A stretch of DNA of 64,000 nt from Anaerolineae bacterium (GTDB lineage: Bacteria > Chloroflexota > Anaerolineae > Aggregatilineales > UBA2796): NCBI GenBank assembly GCA_019637555.1, contig JAHBVK010000023.1:1-64000 (forward strand), in the 5' to 3' direction. Positions 61,487-64,000 of this stretch are shown here, piece by piece. The translations under genes were made by a program, and so were the position numbers. Under the pieces are notes generated by a model. The model was not told where the DNA came from and searched no databases. It worked only from the letters and a program-made list of their open reading frames with translations. The stretch's first letter is position 1, and each line of letters starts with the position of its first letter.

Positions 61487-62845
61487 TTAGTTCCCGACCA
61501 CCAGACGGAAGTAGTAGTATGCCTTAGCTGCGCCGTAGGCTACATCGATTTCTAGTACGTAGCTGCCCGGCGTTGCTGGCATGGTATACAGCATCAATCT
61601 GTCAGCAATCAGCGTCTGTTCATCAAGCACGTTGATACCATCACTGCTGCGCAGCTTGACCACCACAGCATCAGGACGCGGACCCGTAAAGTTGATCTGT
61701 GCGGCATCGTTGGGCGCGGCTACGATGCGAACCGTATTACCTAGCGTTGATGGCGGCAGATTGACGGGCTTATCAGGTGCTTCGCTGAGATACGCCGTCG
61801 TGCGTAACGGATAGAAATCTCGTCCACCAACGCGCACAAACAGATCAGGTGCTAGTGGTGTATTGGTCGGTGTGTTTGTCGGCGTATTCGTCGCGGTTGG
61901 CGTTGGCGTATTGGTCGGTGTATCCGACGGTGTGAAAGTGAAAGTAGGCGTTGGCGTGTTCGTCGGTGTAAAGGTTGGTGTCGCTGTATCGGTGGCGGTA
62001 TTCGTCACTGTCGGCGCTACTGTCGCGCTGCCAACCGCTGTACCTGTGCTTGCCGCAACTGTACCTTCGCTGGTAGCAACTACCGTCGCGGCGGATGTGC
62101 CAGCAATCGGTGTGCTAACTGTGACTTCAGCGGTGGCTGCTGCCGTCGCTGGTTCAATCACTTCGGGAGTGCTTGCCACACTGGTCACTTCCTCAGTCGG
62201 AATCGCTGCTTGCACGGTGGCGATCTCTGCTGTCGTCGCTTCAAAAGTGGCAGCCGCTGCCGTCACTTCTTCAGTCGCCTGTGCTACGGCAGTTGCTATT
62301 TTGCCGCCGCTGGTCACGATTTTGAAATTGGCAGTCACAAAATATTCGGCGTTGTCGGCATCGGCATAGTAGGCGGATACCTGCACGCTGATCGAGGGCA
62401 CATCCGTGGGCAGATCGCCGGTGGTGATCACGCCCTGTGTCGCCAGCAGATCGACGGTGTTTGCCGCACCGGACGAGGACTCGAAGTCAGGTTGGATCAC
62501 CGCACTGAAACCAGTCAACGGGTTGGCAAGGACAGGCTCCAACTTGATCACCAATTGCTGATCAGGTTCCAGATTGATTGTTGTCGTCGGCTCTGGATTC
62601 GCGGCGAATTGGCAAACTGGTGTGCCTGCTGTCGCTTGGGGCCAGCACGAGGAGTCGAGCACGCCTTCGACAGTTGAGCCGTCGGGCAGTGCAGCCACGA
62701 TAACAGGTCGCTCGGTAGGCAAACTAGACGTGGCGGGAGTTTCTGTTCCCTGAGCGTTGGTCGGCGCTCCGGGCAATGCCATGCTGCTACCTAAAATTGC
62801 AGCGATAAGCGCACCAATCAGCAGCAGAACAGGCAATCGTTTCAT
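61487..62845 (-). CDS. Secreted Thr/Pro/Asn-rich linker protein
   Basis: About 452 residues with a signal peptide (LPVLLLIGALIAAILGSSMALPG). An N-terminal beta domain (about 45-190) precedes an Ala/Thr/Val low-complexity linker and a series of TPTxTPTNTPT-like repeats (about 285-335). A C-terminal PPC-like beta domain follows (DLFVRVGGRDFYPLRTTAYL to YYYFRLVVGN). Such linkers are typical of cell-surface proteins in Chloroflexota. ATG 62845 has AGGGGGA five bases before it. No enzyme motif is seen. Confidence 0.72.
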   Translation of the reverse strand: MKRLPVLLLIGALIAAILGSSMALPGAPTNAQGTETPATSSLPTERPVIVAALPDGSTVEGVLDSSCWPQATAGTPVCQFAANPEPTTTINLEPDQQLVIKLEPVLANPLTGFSAVIQPDFESSSGAANTVDLLATQGVITTGDLPTDVPSISVQVSAYYADADNAEYFVTANFKIVTSGGKIATAVAQATEEVTAAAATFEATTAEIATVQAAIPTEEVTSVASTPEVIEPATAAATAEVTVSTPIAGTSAATVVATSEGTVAASTGTAVGSATVAPTVTNTATDTATPTFTPTNTPTPTFTFTPSDTPTNTPTPTATNTPTNTPTNTPLAPDLFVRVGGRDFYPLRTTAYLSEAPDKPVNLPPSTLGNTVRIVAAPNDAAQINFTGPRPDAVVVKLRSSDGINVLDEQTLIADRLMLYTMPATPGSYVLEIDVAYGAAKAYYYFRLVVGN

Positions 62846-63197
62846 GCTAGTCCCCCTACATGCGGACAAAAATAAGGCAGGTTAATCGCGGATGCCGCAA
62901 AGCGACGCAGTCCAACCCTCGCGCATTGTAGCATCAGCCGTTTGATCTGCCAACCTATCGACGTATTTTGTAATGGCGCTTCTTAATTCTTGATTGGCAG
63001 CACCTTAATCCTCCTGACCTGATCCCGATTTCGCGCAAAATTGAGGATAGTTTCGCGTATTTTTCACGTCCTCCGCTTGACGCTGATTCTGCAACTCTTG
63101 TAGCATCTACATTGTCTGAACAATTAAGAGATCAAGGCTGAAAGAAGCAGGCGGCAATACTTTGCAAATCGGAAGTATTGCATGAGTTAGGCAATCC
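62846..63197. other. 352-base divergent intergenic region
   Basis: No gene is visible. It carries a weak promoter pair for the rightward pseudo-receiver (TTGACG at 63077-63082, an 18-base spacer, then TAGCAT) and a 9-bp inverted repeat GCAATACTT/AAGTATTGC (63154-63181) that ends 16 bases before the receiver start. Confidence 0.5.
63154..63181 (+). promoter_or_regulatory. Inverted repeat upstream of the pseudo-receiver gene
   Basis: GCAATACTT (63154-63162) and AAGTATTGC (63173-63181) frame a 10-base loop. It lies in the leader, just before the start codon at 63198. It could be an operator or a translational control hairpin. Confidence 0.4.
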
Positions 63198-63620
63198 ATG
63201 TCCATCCATGTCGTCCATATTGAGGATGATCAAGCACTACAGGAGATTCTGAAGTCGGCTTACGAAGCTGTCGCACCTAGCGCAGTGATACAGCAGTTCG
63301 CTCAAGCAGATAGCGCGCTTCCCTACATCGAAGAGCACTGCGGCACTATCGATCTGTTTGTCATTGCTATTCAATTACCCGGCATGACTAATGGGCTGCA
63401 ATTGGCGCAGCAGATTCGCGTGTTGGGCTGCCCCGGCTCGATCATCCTCACCTCCACCTCGGTACGCCCTAGTGCCGCTATGCTAGAGTCACTGCGTAGT
63501 GAGTACTACCCAAAACCATGGCACATTTATGATATTGCCCCTCGCTTACTGCAATATCAGTTGCCGAAGGCTGAGCCGCCCGCAACTTCAATAGCGCCCC
63601 CCCCTGACACCACTCCTTAA
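63198..63620 (+). CDS. Pseudo-receiver domain protein (acceptor Asp lost)
   Basis: 140 residues of receiver fold: HVVHIEDDQALQEIL with the acidic pair, and a Pro-rich C-terminal tail. The phosphorylation position is Ala, not Asp, in DLFVIAIQLPGM (residue 57). Thr (IILTSTS) and Lys (YYPKPW) remain. It therefore cannot take phosphate in the usual way and may act as a constitutive or ligand-gated protein-interaction module. The next gene starts 120 bases later in the same direction and also encodes a receiver. Confidence 0.8.
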   Translation: MSIHVVHIEDDQALQEILKSAYEAVAPSAVIQQFAQADSALPYIEEHCGTIDLFVIAIQLPGMTNGLQLAQQIRVLGCPGSIILTSTSVRPSAAMLESLRSEYYPKPWHIYDIAPRLLQYQLPKAEPPATSIAPPPDTTP

Positions 63621-63740
63621 ATTAGTCCACTCAACCTAAGCGAGCTGCATACATTTTGCAGTGACTTGCCGCAAGCAAAAAACAGTAAAAGTAATATACT
63701 GTCGTGTAGGTCGGATGCATACTAGTGAGTCACCTTCAAT

Positions 63741-64000
63741 ATGGTTTTGCACGTCCTCCAGCTAGAGAAAGATCAGCATCTTGCCAAGATTTTTCGCTGG
63801 GCTTTACAAAACGTTCAACCCTATCTTCGCTTGACGCAGTTCGGTGATCCCGCTGACTTATTGACGTTTTTGTCACATACCACTGGCGCAACGAAAATCG
63901 ACATTTTCCTGCTCGATCTCCATATTTCCGCCACTGAGATGGATATGAACATCTTGCAGCATGTACGTCGGCTTTATCCACAGACCAAATTGATCCTTAC
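63741..64000 (+). CDS. Receiver-domain protein, N-terminal part (3' truncated by window)
   Basis: From ATG 63741 the frame is open to the window end (86 codons). The translated N terminus, MVLHVLQLEKDQHLAKIF, then DIFLLDLHIS, matches a receiver with the acceptor Asp in place. It carries Glu-Lys-Asp at the usual acidic pocket and ends at KLILT. It partners, or is paralogous to, the pseudo-receiver just upstream. The rest lies beyond the window. Confidence 0.75.
   Translation, partial: MVLHVLQLEKDQHLAKIFRWALQNVQPYLRLTQFGDPADLLTFLSHTTGATKIDIFLLDLHISATEMDMNILQHVRRLYPQTKLIL

Noticed and set aside
61863..62369. A second Val/Gly-rich plus-strand frame
   Set aside because: It is the antisense of the TNTPT linker of the secreted protein.

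Overview
The window looks like chromosomal DNA from a Chloroflexota bacterium, most likely an Anaerolineae-type lineage. This is inferred from gene style and not from a marker gene. The signs are secreted proteins with long Thr-Pro-Asn linkers, many GAF and STAS signalling proteins, a giant BTAD/AAA/TPR regulator, several short-chain dehydrogenases, and unlinked housekeeping genes scattered among small operons. There is no rRNA, integrase, transposase, CRISPR array or phage gene. Two tRNA-Leu genes (UAA and CAG) are present.

Layout. 0-2.4 kb: the end of an aldo/keto reductase, an orphan Imm8-type immunity gene, a small membrane protein whose start lies in a hairpin, tRNA-Leu(UAA) and a Met-rich CHRD secreted protein. 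2.7-7.9 kb: a partner-switching module made of a STAS protein, an anti-sigma kinase fused to STAS, and a six-GAF SpoIIE phosphatase. 7.9-12.9 kb: kynB, lgt, an F420/NADP-type reductase, ybeY-dgkA and a double DUF1990 protein. 13-18.5 kb: the BTAD regulator, a non-canonical SDR, a YceI protein and a type-4 uracil-DNA glycosylase. 18.5-22 kb: the tsaE-tsaB-rimI group below a secreted laminin-G-like protein. 22.2-29.2 kb: an epimerase; an unrecognised operon of three small related proteins plus an AAA+ ATPase; then an SDR, a ManD-like dehydratase and a lactonase that look like a sugar-acid pathway.

29.2-38 kb, minus strand: folC, lon, a COG2865-type regulator and a beta-propeller lipoprotein in a tightly coupled run, preceded by a gamma-glutamyltransferase. 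38-49.2 kb: a tandem-NYN protein, a DUF3352 protein, an alpha/beta hydrolase, a VanY-like peptidase, tRNA-Leu(CAG), two extracytoplasmic proteins and a divergent FucU/fucose-isomerase-like pair. 49.2-52.3 kb: eight consecutive small WXG100-like genes with no secretion machinery beside them. 52.5-64 kb: a membrane histidine kinase and its LuxR-type regulator, an operon of a PH-like membrane protein, thyX and alpha-amylase, an MFS transporter, a vanadium-haloperoxidase-like protein, a Thr/Pro-rich secreted protein, a pseudo-receiver and the start of a second receiver protein.

The two loci most likely to be undescribed systems are the three-paralog plus AAA+ operon (23.5-25.8 kb) and the eight-gene WXG100-like array (49.2-52.3 kb). 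Recurrent palindromic intergenic elements occur at 1.5, 47.0 and 55.3 kb, and a second inverted-repeat family at 23.9 and 26.8 kb.
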